From positions 62,001-126,000 of the forward strand of contig JAGQRH010000008.1 of assembly GCA_020425605.1 (NCBI GenBank): a stretch of DNA of 64,000 nt, given 5' to 3'. This stretch comes from Planctomycetota bacterium (GTDB taxonomy: Bacteria; Planctomycetota; UBA8742; UBA2392). Position numbers and translations under genes: made by a program. Positions 43,960-51,563 of this stretch are shown in pieces. The notes beneath the pieces are model-generated. The model was not told the DNA's origin. It worked only from the letters and a program-made list of their open reading frames with translations, and made no database searches. Position 1 is the first letter of the stretch, and every line of letters begins with the position of its first letter.

Positions 43960-45084
43960 ATGCGTGAAACCCCGCTTCGCGAAGAACACGAGAAACTCGG
44001 CGCCCGCATGGTCGATTTCGCCGGCTGGTACATGCCGGTTACGTACACGAACATCGTCGAAGAACACAAGCGCGTGCGCACCAAAGTCGGGCTGTTCGAC
44101 GTTTCGCACATGGGACGCTACTGGATCGGCGGGCGCGACCACATCAAGCTCGTTGACCGGATAATCACCAACAACCGCGCAACCATGAAGCCGGGCCAGA
44201 TACGATACAGCCTGATCCTCAACGGCCAGGGCGGCATCCTGGACGACGTGCTGGTCTACAGCATGGGCGACGAGGGCACGCTGCTCGTAGTAAACGCAGG
44301 CAACCGAGACGTGATCTGGAAGTGGATTGAGCGCGAGCGCAAAGGCTTCGTCGTCGACGTGACGGACATGAGCCAGGATTACGCCATGATCGCCATGCAG
44401 GGCCCGGAAAGCGTGGCACTGCTCAACAAGATCAGCGATCTCGACACCAAGAAGCTCAAGTACTACCACCTCACGCGCAGCACCGTGCTCGGCGATCCGG
44501 AAGTGATCGTTTCGCGCACCGGCTACACCGGCGAAGACGGCTTTGAGTTGATCATGTCCGCCAACAAGGCCGCTCACTTCTGGCGCGAGCTGATGAACGT
44601 TGGAAAGGGCCTCGGCGTCGGCCCGGCCGGGCTTGGCTGTCGTGACACCCTGCGCCTTGAGGCAGGCATGCCACTCCATGGCCACGAAATCGACGACACG
44701 ATCAACCCGCTTGAGGCAGGGCTGGACTGGGCGGTCAAGCTCGACAAGGAAGACTTCATCGGCAAACAGGCCACGCTCGACCTGAAGGCAAAGGGCCTCG
44801 ACCGCAAGTTGGTCGGCCTGAATGTCGCCGGAAAGCGCATCCCGCGACAGGGCCAGGAAGTGATCCGCGACGGCAAGGTCGTCGGCACGATCTGCAGCGG
44901 CACGCTTGGCCCGTGGGTAGACGAAATCATCGCCACGGCCTACGTGCCGCCGGCCATGGGCGAAGTCGGGATGACCTTTGATATCCCGTTCCGTTCAAAG
45001 ACCAAGGCCGTAAAGCCGGGCGACAACGGGCAGAAGGCATTGGTTGTGCCGCTGCCGTTCTACAAGCGACCGGGCAAGAAGTAG
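43960..45084 (+). CDS. gcvT: Glycine cleavage system T protein (aminomethyltransferase)
   Basis: About 374 residues from the ATG at 43960 (MRETPLREEHEKLG), with GGAG 6 bases before; an ATG at 43948 is also in frame. Typical GcvT features: MVDFAGWYMPVTY, VGLFDVSHMGRYWI, the folate-site aspartate in GGILDDVLVY, SRTGYTGEDGFEL, GLGCRDTLRLEAGMPLHGHE. It transfers the one-carbon unit from the aminomethyl-lipoyl H protein to tetrahydrofolate, releasing ammonia. It is first in a gcvT-gcvH-gcvPA-gcvPB order. The 90 bases upstream are too short and lack the tandem folds of a glycine riboswitch. Confidence 0.96.
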   Translation: MRETPLREEHEKLGARMVDFAGWYMPVTYTNIVEEHKRVRTKVGLFDVSHMGRYWIGGRDHIKLVDRIITNNRATMKPGQIRYSLILNGQGGILDDVLVYSMGDEGTLLVVNAGNRDVIWKWIERERKGFVVDVTDMSQDYAMIAMQGPESVALLNKISDLDTKKLKYYHLTRSTVLGDPEVIVSRTGYTGEDGFELIMSANKAAHFWRELMNVGKGLGVGPAGLGCRDTLRLEAGMPLHGHEIDDTINPLEAGLDWAVKLDKEDFIGKQATLDLKAKGLDRKLVGLNVAGKRIPRQGQEVIRDGKVVGTICSGTLGPWVDEIIATAYVPPAMGEVGMTFDIPFRSKTKAVKPGDNGQKALVVPLPFYKRPGKK

Positions 45085-45127
45085 GTCAAACACTGTTCTC
45101 GCACGACACTTCAAACGAAAGACAAAC

Positions 45128-45526
45128 ATGGCTCGTCCGAACAACGCGCGTTACCTGGAATCTCATGAGTGGGGCCGTCTCGAAGGCGACGGCACGGTCA
45201 CGATCGGTATCACCGATTTCGCCGTGGACCAGCTCAATGACCTCACGTTCGTCGACCTGCCGGAAGTCGGCGACAAGGTCACCAAGGGCGAAGCCTTCGG
45301 CGAAATCGAGTCGGTCAAGGCCGTCAGCGACCTGATCGCGCCCGTCAGCGGCGAGATCGTTGAGGTCCACAGCGACGTCGACGGCGACGACTTCAGCGCA
45401 CTCAAGACCGATGCGTTCGGCAAGGGCTGGCTGATCAAGGTCAAGCCAGACAACGCCGACGAGCTGAACGAGGGCACCAAGGACCTCGCGACCTACGAAA
45501 AGCAGCTCGAAGAAGAAGCGCACTAG
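45128..45526 (+). CDS. gcvH: Glycine cleavage system H protein
   Basis: 132 residues from the ATG at 45128; upstream in-frame codons lie inside gcvT. The lipoyl-domain core is clear: HEWGRLEGDGTVTIGITDFA, LGDLTFVDLPEVG-like LNDLTFVDLPEVGDKVTKGE, and the lipoylation lysine in FGEIESVKAVSDLIAPVSGE. It carries the aminomethyl group between the P and T proteins. It is 43 bases downstream of gcvT. A palindromic repeat separates it from gcvPA, so the operon is interrupted by about 100 bases of non-coding DNA. Confidence 0.96.
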   Translation: MARPNNARYLESHEWGRLEGDGTVTIGITDFAVDQLNDLTFVDLPEVGDKVTKGEAFGEIESVKAVSDLIAPVSGEIVEVHSDVDGDDFSALKTDAFGKGWLIKVKPDNADELNEGTKDLATYEKQLEEEAH

Positions 45527-45537
45527 GCGCTGCGCAC

Positions 45538-45609
45538 CAGGTTTCGGGTTTCAGGTTGCAGGTTTCAGGGGCTGCAACCCATCCCCTGCAACCTGACACC
45601 TGATACCTG
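45538..45609. repeat. Palindromic intergenic repeat (CAGGTTTCAGG type)
   Basis: Two 25-base arms (45538-45562 and 45585-45609) are inverted copies matching at 22 of 25 positions, around a 22-base loop. Each arm is itself built of a short CAGGTxxC-like unit repeated about three times. It lies between gcvH and gcvPA, and RNA from it would fold into a long hairpin with no T-run. It looks like a dispersed repeat rather than a terminator. Confidence 0.75.
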
Positions 45610-45629
45610 TCACCGGAGCAAAGCGACCC

Positions 45630-47030
45630 ATGCCCTTTATCCAGCACACAGACGAAGACCGCGCGGAAATGCTCAAGGCCATCGGTGCCAAGAGCATTGA
45701 TGACCTCTACGTCGACATCCCGGCCGACATACGCGTCAAGGAAAACGGCGACAAGGTCAAGCTGAACCCGAGCATGGGCGAGCTTGAGGTTACCCGCCAC
45801 ATCAACGCACTGCTGGCCAAGACGAAGAACGCGGGCGACTACGCGTTCTTCCGCGGCGCCGGCATCTACAACCACCACGTCAGCACGCTGACGGACCACA
45901 TCGCCCTCTACGACGGCAACTTCATCACCGCCTACACGCCATACCAGCCTGAGTGCAGCCAGGGCACGCTGACCAGCGTGTTCGAATTCCAGAGCTGCAT
46001 CACGGCCCTTACCGGCTTCGAAGTCAGCAATGCCGGCATGTACGACGGCGCCAGCGCCCTGGCCGAAGCCGTGCTGATGGGCTATCGCCTCACGGCCGAC
46101 AAATTCCGCAAGGAAACGCGCGAGACCGTCGTGCTGGCGGGCGCCGTGCATCCCGAGTACGCGGCCACCGTCAAGACGTACTGCGAGACTACCGGGCTCA
46201 AGCTCGTCACCGTTGGCGCAGGCAAGGACGGCAGAGTTGACGAGGCGGCTCTGAAGGCGGCACTCACTCGCGAGGCGGCCGTGGTCGCCATCCAGTCGCC
46301 GAACTTCTTTGGCGTGATCGAGGACGTGGAATCGCTGGTCAAACAGGCCCACGAAGCCGAAACCACGATCGTGCAGGTGATTGCCGAGGCGGTCAGCCTG
46401 AGCGTGCTGCAGACGCCTGCAGAAGCCGGTGTCGATATCTGCGTCGGCGAAGGCCAGTCGATCGGCAACCACATGTTCATGGGTGGCCCGGCCTTCGGCT
46501 TCTTCGCGAGCCGGAAAGACTTCGTCCGCAAGATGCCCGGGCGAATCGTCAGCGAAACCACCGACCGCGACGGCCGCCGCGCATTCGCGCTCGCACTGGC
46601 GACGCGCGAGCAACACATCCGGCGCGAGAAGGCTACCAGCAACATCTGCACGAACCAGGCGCTGTGCGCACTGCGTGCGCTGATCCAGCTTGCGGCGTGG
46701 GGCAAAGGCGGCTTCATCGAGTTGGGCAAGCAGGTCGTCAGCAAGACGCAGTACGCCCGCAAGACACTCGGCAGCATCATGGGGATCGAGTTGCAGCACG
46801 CGGACTCACCGGTCTTCAACGAGTTCGTGATCCGAACCAAACCCGGCCTCGACCCGGCCTTGCAGAAGCAGGGCATCATGGGCGGGCTGCCGCTGGATGT
46901 GGTTGAAATGGGCCAGCCCGGCGACTACCTCGTCGCGATCACCGAGATGACCACCAGGGAAGAGATCGACCGCTACGCCGCAGCGCTTACGGAATTGCTG
47001 CATCCCAATGGCCACGGCGGAAAGGAATAG
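45630..47030 (+). CDS. gcvPA: Glycine dehydrogenase (decarboxylating) subunit 1
   Basis: 466 residues, the N-terminal half of the P protein in organisms with split GcvP. Landmarks: MPFIQHTDEDRAEMLKAIG at the start, FRGAGIYNHHVSTLTDHIAL, YTPYQPECSQGTLTSVFEFQ, NAGMYDGASALAEAVLM, EGQSIGNHMFMGGPAFGFFA and KATSNICTNQALCALRA. It has no PLP lysine of its own and forms the heterotetramer with subunit 2. Subunit 2 starts 2 bases after the stop. The glycine cleavage system breaks glycine into CO2, ammonia and methylene-THF. Confidence 0.96.
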   Translation: MPFIQHTDEDRAEMLKAIGAKSIDDLYVDIPADIRVKENGDKVKLNPSMGELEVTRHINALLAKTKNAGDYAFFRGAGIYNHHVSTLTDHIALYDGNFITAYTPYQPECSQGTLTSVFEFQSCITALTGFEVSNAGMYDGASALAEAVLMGYRLTADKFRKETRETVVLAGAVHPEYAATVKTYCETTGLKLVTVGAGKDGRVDEAALKAALTREAAVVAIQSPNFFGVIEDVESLVKQAHEAETTIVQVIAEAVSLSVLQTPAEAGVDICVGEGQSIGNHMFMGGPAFGFFASRKDFVRKMPGRIVSETTDRDGRRAFALALATREQHIRREKATSNICTNQALCALRALIQLAAWGKGGFIELGKQVVSKTQYARKTLGSIMGIELQHADSPVFNEFVIRTKPGLDPALQKQGIMGGLPLDVVEMGQPGDYLVAITEMTTREEIDRYAAALTELLHPNGHGGKE

Positions 47031-47032
47031 CC

Positions 47033-48532
47033 ATGTCGAACCTGCCAGAGAATCCCGCCGACCGCCTCATGTTCGAGCTGAGCAAGCCCGGTCGACGCTG
47101 CGTTACGTTTCCCGCGCTGGATGTGCCCGAAGTTGACGTGGCCGTCGCACTCAAGGGCGCGAAGCTCCGGTCTGAGCCGGCCCGGCTGCCGGAAATCGGC
47201 GAGCTTGACCTCGTACGCCACTTCAAGACGCTCGCGGGCAAGAACTACAGCGTGGACAAGAACTTCTACCCGCTCGGCTCATGCACCATGAAGTACAACC
47301 CCAAGATCAACGTCACGCTGCTGGCCCAGCAGGGCTACACCAAGGCACACCCGTACCTGCCGCAGGCCGATATCCAGGGCCACCTCGAGCTGATGTACAA
47401 CCTCGAGCACTACCTGCGCGAAGTCAGCGGCCTCGATGAAGTCACGCTGCAGCCGGCGGCCGGCGCTCACGGCGAGCTGACCGGCGTCATGTGCATCAAG
47501 GCCTACTTCGAATCCAAGGGCGAAGGCGACCAGCGCACGGAATTCCTGATCCCCAGCGCCGCGCACGGTACCAACCCTGCAACCGCCGCCATGGCCGGCT
47601 TCAAGGCCGTTACACTGAAGGAAGCGGCCAACGGCAACATCGACATCGAAGAGCTGAAGAAGAAGGTCGGCCCGCAAACGGCCGGCATGATGATCACCAA
47701 CCCGAGCACACTCGGCATCCTCGAGCCCAAGATGCGCGAGATTGCGGAAATCCTGCACGGCGTAGGCGCGCAGCTGTACATGGACGGCGCGAACATGAAC
47801 GCGATCAGCGGCATCGTCCAGCCCGGCGACTACGGCATCGACGTGATGCACTTCAACCTGCACAAGACGTTCAGCGTTCCGCACGGCGGCGGCGGCCCCG
47901 GCGCAGGCCCGATCGCCGTGCGCAAGCACCTGGCCCCGTTCCTGCCGACCCCGCGTATCAAGAAGAATGACGACGGCAGCTTTGCGTTTGATTACGACCG
48001 CCCGCACACCGTAGGCAAGGTGCGCAGCTTCTTCGGCAATTTCGGCGCGCTGGTGATGGCGTACATCTACATGACGCAACTCGGCCGTGAAGGCGTGCGT
48101 CGCATGAGCCAGAACGCGGTACTGGGCGCGAACTACATCCGCGTCATGCTGCGCGAGTACTACCACGTACACTTTGATCGCACCAACGCGCACGAGGTCG
48201 TATTCACCGACCTGAAGCAGGATAAGGAAAACGGCGTACACACGTTGGATATCGCCAAGCGGCTGATCGACTACGGCATTCACCCGATGACGGTCTACTT
48301 CCCGCTGCCGCAGAACACGGGCGGGCACGGCGCCATGATGGTCGAGCCGACGGAAACCGAGTCCAAGGAATCCATCGACTACTTCATCGACTGCATGAAG
48401 AAGATCGCGCAGGAGTGCAAGGACAACCCCGAGCTGGTCAAGTCCGCCCCGCACACCACGCCGGTCAGCAAAGTCGACGAAAAGACAGCCAGCACCAACC
48501 CGCAGCTGTATTGCCCGATGTGCCTGGCATAG
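47033..48532 (+). CDS. gcvPB: Glycine dehydrogenase (decarboxylating) subunit 2
   Basis: 499 residues, the C-terminal, PLP-binding half of the P protein. The PLP lysine is in HFNLHKTFSVPHGGGGPGAG. Also seen: YPLGSCTMKYNPKIN, LQPAAGAHGELTGVMCIKAY, SAAHGTNPATAAMAGFK and MMITNPSTLGILE. It decarboxylates glycine and loads the aminomethyl group on GcvH. The C-terminus has an extension ending NPQLYCPMCLA. It is the last gcv gene; a second palindromic repeat follows 4 bases after the stop, before dapL. Confidence 0.96.
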   Translation: MSNLPENPADRLMFELSKPGRRCVTFPALDVPEVDVAVALKGAKLRSEPARLPEIGELDLVRHFKTLAGKNYSVDKNFYPLGSCTMKYNPKINVTLLAQQGYTKAHPYLPQADIQGHLELMYNLEHYLREVSGLDEVTLQPAAGAHGELTGVMCIKAYFESKGEGDQRTEFLIPSAAHGTNPATAAMAGFKAVTLKEAANGNIDIEELKKKVGPQTAGMMITNPSTLGILEPKMREIAEILHGVGAQLYMDGANMNAISGIVQPGDYGIDVMHFNLHKTFSVPHGGGGPGAGPIAVRKHLAPFLPTPRIKKNDDGSFAFDYDRPHTVGKVRSFFGNFGALVMAYIYMTQLGREGVRRMSQNAVLGANYIRVMLREYYHVHFDRTNAHEVVFTDLKQDKENGVHTLDIAKRLIDYGIHPMTVYFPLPQNTGGHGAMMVEPTETESKESIDYFIDCMKKIAQECKDNPELVKSAPHTTPVSKVDEKTASTNPQLYCPMCLA

Positions 48533-48536
48533 GACG

Positions 48537-48603
48537 TTTCACCACAGAGGACACAGAGAGCACAGGGCAGTCTCTGTGGACTCTGTGTCCTCTATGGTTG
48601 AAA
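48537..48603. repeat. Palindromic intergenic repeat (CACAGAGGACACAGAG type)
   Basis: Left arm 48537-48558 and right arm 48581-48603 are inverted copies differing by one substitution and one inserted base. An inner CACAG/CTGTG pair (48561-48565, 48574-48578) extends the fold. The CACAGAG unit is repeated within each arm. Its sequence differs from the repeat at 45538, but the design is the same. Similar CCACAGAGGACACAGAG strings occur between genes in many unrelated environmental bacteria, from general knowledge. Confidence 0.75.
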
Positions 48604-48658
48604 TAGGCCGGCCAATCGCTAGAGACAGAAGTCCGAGAAACCGAACAGGGGTACTCTG

Positions 48659-49843
48659 ATGGAAATCGTTCCTTCCAAGCGCGTCGCCTCCATCGGCGCG
48701 TACGCGTTTGCCGCAGTTGACGAAAAGGTTGCCGAGCTAAAGGAAAAGGGCATCACGCCGATCGACTTCGGCGTGGGCGATTATCAGGACCCGACCCCGC
48801 CGCTGATCCGCCGCGCCTGCAAGAAAGCCGTCGACGAGCATGCGACCGACGGCTACCCCAGCTACATCGGCTCGCTGGCCTACAGGCAGGCTGTCTCAAC
48901 CTGGCTCAAGGGCCGCTTCGGCGTGAGCCTCGACCCGAAGACCCAGATCACGAGCACAATCGGCAGCAAGGAAGGCATCTTCAACTTCGCCGAGGCGTTC
49001 GTGAACCCCGGCGAATACGTGATCTGCCCCAGCCCCGGCTATCCGCCATACAAGCGCGGCACCCTGTTCGCTGAGGGCGTCGCCCACTTCGTGGCGATCA
49101 CGCACAAGAACAAATGCCGCTATGACTTCAAAAAGATCCCGCCCGACGTCGCCGAGCGCGCGCGCATCATGTGGGTCACCACGCCAAGCAGCCCCCTGGG
49201 CTACGTGGCCGAGCTGGATTTCCTGAAGGCGGCTTACGAATTCTGCCAGCAGCACGACATCATCCTCGCCAGCGACGAAGCCTACTCGGAGCTCTACTTC
49301 AAGGACGCGCCCCACAGTGCGCTCGAAGTCGCCGCCGACAACAACTTCGACGGCGTCGTCCAGTTCCACTCACTGAGCAAGCGCAGCATCATGACCGGCT
49401 GGCGCATCGGCTGGGCAGCCGGCGACAAGCGCGCCATCGACATCTTCAAAAAGGTCAAGACCAACATCGACAGCGGCACGCCCAACTTCGTGCAGGACGC
49501 GGCCATTGCCGCGCTCGCCGACGAAAAGCACGTCGACAAGCTGCGCCGCATGGTCAAGCGCAAGCGCAACCTGATCTGCACCGCGCTCCGCAAGGCCGGC
49601 CTCAAGAACTGCAAGAACAACGCCGGCCTGTACCTGTGGCAGAAGGCGCCCGACGGCATGACTGGCGAGCAGTTCGCCACGCTCTTGATCGAAAAGTGCC
49701 ATGTGGTGACCACGCCGGGCGAGTGGCTCAGTGACGAAGTCAACGGCGAGAACCCTGGCGCCGGCCACGTGCGCTTCGCATTTGTGCCTCCCATCGGCGA
49801 AGTCGAGCAGGCCGCTGAGCGCATCGCCGAGCTGAAGTTCTAG
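48659..49843 (+). CDS. dapL: LL-diaminopimelate aminotransferase-like PLP enzyme
   Basis: 394 residues, a class I/II aminotransferase of fold type I. PLP lysine in FHSLSKRSIMTGWRIGWAAG; IDFGVGDYQDPTPP, GYPSYIGSLAYRQAVSTWLK, IGSKEGIFNFAEAFVNPGEY, SDEAYSELYF and HVRFAFV near the end. The GYPSYxGS and IGSKEGI segments match the DapL-type group, which makes LL-diaminopimelate directly from tetrahydrodipicolinate. Related enzymes are succinyl-DAP or aspartate aminotransferases, so substrate is probable, not proven. lysA in the same window supports a diaminopimelate role. AGGGG lies 7 bases before the ATG. Confidence 0.82.
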   Translation: MEIVPSKRVASIGAYAFAAVDEKVAELKEKGITPIDFGVGDYQDPTPPLIRRACKKAVDEHATDGYPSYIGSLAYRQAVSTWLKGRFGVSLDPKTQITSTIGSKEGIFNFAEAFVNPGEYVICPSPGYPPYKRGTLFAEGVAHFVAITHKNKCRYDFKKIPPDVAERARIMWVTTPSSPLGYVAELDFLKAAYEFCQQHDIILASDEAYSELYFKDAPHSALEVAADNNFDGVVQFHSLSKRSIMTGWRIGWAAGDKRAIDIFKKVKTNIDSGTPNFVQDAAIAALADEKHVDKLRRMVKRKRNLICTALRKAGLKNCKNNAGLYLWQKAPDGMTGEQFATLLIEKCHVVTTPGEWLSDEVNGENPGAGHVRFAFVPPIGEVEQAAERIAELKF

Positions 49844-49891
49844 AACAACCCGGCGCTGCGGCGGGATTACTGCCGCCGCAGCGTTCGTTGT

Positions 49892-49897
49892 TACAAT
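49892..49897 (+). promoter_or_regulatory. Candidate -10 element TACAAT, leaderless-type spacing before mcsA
   Basis: TACAAT ends exactly 6 bases before the mcsA ATG at 49904, so the message would start at the ATG. There is no Shine-Dalgarno in the 15 bases before the ATG. No -35 box is evident. Confidence 0.45.
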
Positions 49898-49903
49898 GCG
49901 CCT

Positions 49904-50491
49904 ATGGACTGCCAGTGCTGCAACAAGCGTCCCGCCGGAATCCGCATCTGTGATGTGGATGACAACAGCATTGAAGAACAGATCAACGTCTGCCCCGACT
50001 GCTTCAACCTGATCAAGCGCTACATGTTCGACATCACCAAGCCGCTGATGGTCACGGCCGATGTAGTCCGCGAGGTTCAGGGCCTCTTGAACGCCGGCGA
50101 CAAGGCACTTGCAACCATCCCCGAGCCGGGCGGAATCACTCCCGTGGGCAAGGATCCCGTGCCGATTTGCCCGGACTGCGGCATTACCCTGTCCGAATTC
50201 CGCGCCAAGGGCCGCTTCGGCTGCCCGCGCGACTACGAGGTGTTTGCTGAGCATCTCGACCCGCTGTTCGAGCGCATCCATGACGTGCAGCCCGCCCGCC
50301 ACGAGGGCCGCCTGCCCGAAAACAGCGCGGGCGAAGAGACCGTCCAGCGCCGACAGACCATTGCAGACCTCCGCAAACGGCTCGATGCCGCCGTTGCCGA
50401 GGAAAACTACGAGCTGGCCGCGCGCCTGCGCGATGAGATCAACGAAGCGGAATCCGCCAGCCAGCCCGAGTCCTCGAAGGAGAGCTCGTGA
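49904..50491 (+). CDS. mcsA: McsA-like zinc-finger activator of protein arginine kinase
   Basis: 195 residues. Paired cysteine motifs resemble McsA: CQCCNKRPA, VCPDCFNLI, then PICPDCGITLSEFRAKGRFG with CPRDYEVF. A C-terminal UvrB/UvrC (UVR) motif follows (ADLRKRLDAAVAEENYELAA, then RLRDEI). In Firmicutes McsA activates the arginine kinase McsB and links it to ClpC-dependent proteolysis under stress. The mcsB start overlaps its stop as GTGA (50488-50491), so the two are translationally coupled. A TACAAT 6 bases before the ATG suggests a leaderless transcript. Confidence 0.9.
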   Translation: MDCQCCNKRPAGIRICDVDDNSIEEQINVCPDCFNLIKRYMFDITKPLMVTADVVREVQGLLNAGDKALATIPEPGGITPVGKDPVPICPDCGITLSEFRAKGRFGCPRDYEVFAEHLDPLFERIHDVQPARHEGRLPENSAGEETVQRRQTIADLRKRLDAAVAEENYELAARLRDEINEAESASQPESSKESS

Positions 50492-51555
50492 CGGAAGATG
50501 CATTCGACAGCTTCCCTCACCTGCTCGGCGAGTGGCTGAAGGGCTCAGGTCCCGACAGCGACATCGTGATCAGCACTCGCGTTCGCTTTGCCCGCAACAT
50601 CCGGGGCTTCCCCTTCACGGGGCGCGCGTCCGAAACGCAACGAGCGGACGTGCTGAAGCTGGCCGAGGATGCCTTGAAGCAGGTGCACCTTGACCGCAGC
50701 GTTGTGATGCTTGAGCTGGACAAGCTGGCCGAGATCAAGCGCGACGTCCTGGTTGAGCGCCACCTGATCAGCCGGGAGCTCGCCAACGGCGAGGGCCCGC
50801 GCGGCGTAACCTACGGTCGTGGCGAAATGCTCAGCGTTATGATCAATGAAGAAGACCACCTGCGCCTGCAGTGGATCAAGTCGGGCTTTGACGTTGACCG
50901 GGCCTACCACGCCCTGTGCAAGGTCGACCGCGCGCTCGAAAGCGTGCTGCCCTACGCGACCAGCGACCGCTACGGCTACCTCACCGCCTGCCCCACCAAT
51001 GTGGGAACCGGCATGCGCGTGAGCGTAATGGTCCATCTTCCGGCGCTGACGTTGAAAGAGAACATTGACCAGGTCTTCAAGGCTGCACAGCGCATGAACC
51101 ACGCAGTGCGCGGGCTGTACGGCGAAGGCACGCGCGCGTTCGGCGACATGTATCAGCTCAGCAACCAGACCACCCTCGGCCGCAGCGAAGAGCAGATCGT
51201 CGAGGCCATCAAGGCGATCGTGCCGAAGATCCTTGAATTCGAGCGCCAGCGCCGTGGCCAGCTCTACACCGAGGAACGCAGCTTCGTTGAAGACAAGGTG
51301 TTGCGCTCATTGGCGTTGCTGCGCTCTGCGCGCCGCCTCAACGTGCAGGAGATGATGTCCCACCTCTCGATGCTGCGTCTCGGCGTTGATCTCGGCATTA
51401 TCAACGACGTGCCCGTGCGAACCGTCAACGAGCTGTTCATCCTCGGCCAGCCGTCACACCTGCAGGAAACGGAGGGCCGCAGCCTGCCGCCGAATGAGCG
51501 CGACACCCTCCGCGCCGACCTGGTTCGGTCGCGTCTCGCGGCCGGCACGAACTAG
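50488..51555 (+). CDS. mcsB: Protein arginine kinase McsB
   Basis: 355 residues from a GTG with AAGGAG upstream, overlapping mcsA by GTGA. It belongs to the phosphagen-kinase fold: VISTRVRFARNIRGFPFTGR (nucleotide-binding arginines), the EGPRGVTYGRGEMLSVMINE-type segment with the catalytic-loop glutamate and INEEDHLRLQ, TACPTNVGTGMRVSVMVHLP and the DLGRSEEQI-like TTLGRSEEQIVEAI. McsB phosphorylates arginine residues and thereby marks proteins for ClpCP in Firmicutes. clpC and ctsR are not in the window. The next gene (DUF1444) begins 8 bases downstream in the same direction. Confidence 0.94.
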   Translation: MTEDAFDSFPHLLGEWLKGSGPDSDIVISTRVRFARNIRGFPFTGRASETQRADVLKLAEDALKQVHLDRSVVMLELDKLAEIKRDVLVERHLISRELANGEGPRGVTYGRGEMLSVMINEEDHLRLQWIKSGFDVDRAYHALCKVDRALESVLPYATSDRYGYLTACPTNVGTGMRVSVMVHLPALTLKENIDQVFKAAQRMNHAVRGLYGEGTRAFGDMYQLSNQTTLGRSEEQIVEAIKAIVPKILEFERQRRGQLYTEERSFVEDKVLRSLALLRSARRLNVQEMMSHLSMLRLGVDLGIINDVPVRTVNELFILGQPSHLQETEGRSLPPNERDTLRADLVRSRLAAGTN

Positions 51556-51563
51556 GGGCGGTC

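Noticed and set aside
45538..48603. The two palindromic repeats as intrinsic terminators
   Set aside because: Long arms but no T-run after either; the first lies inside an operon whose downstream genes complete the same pathway.
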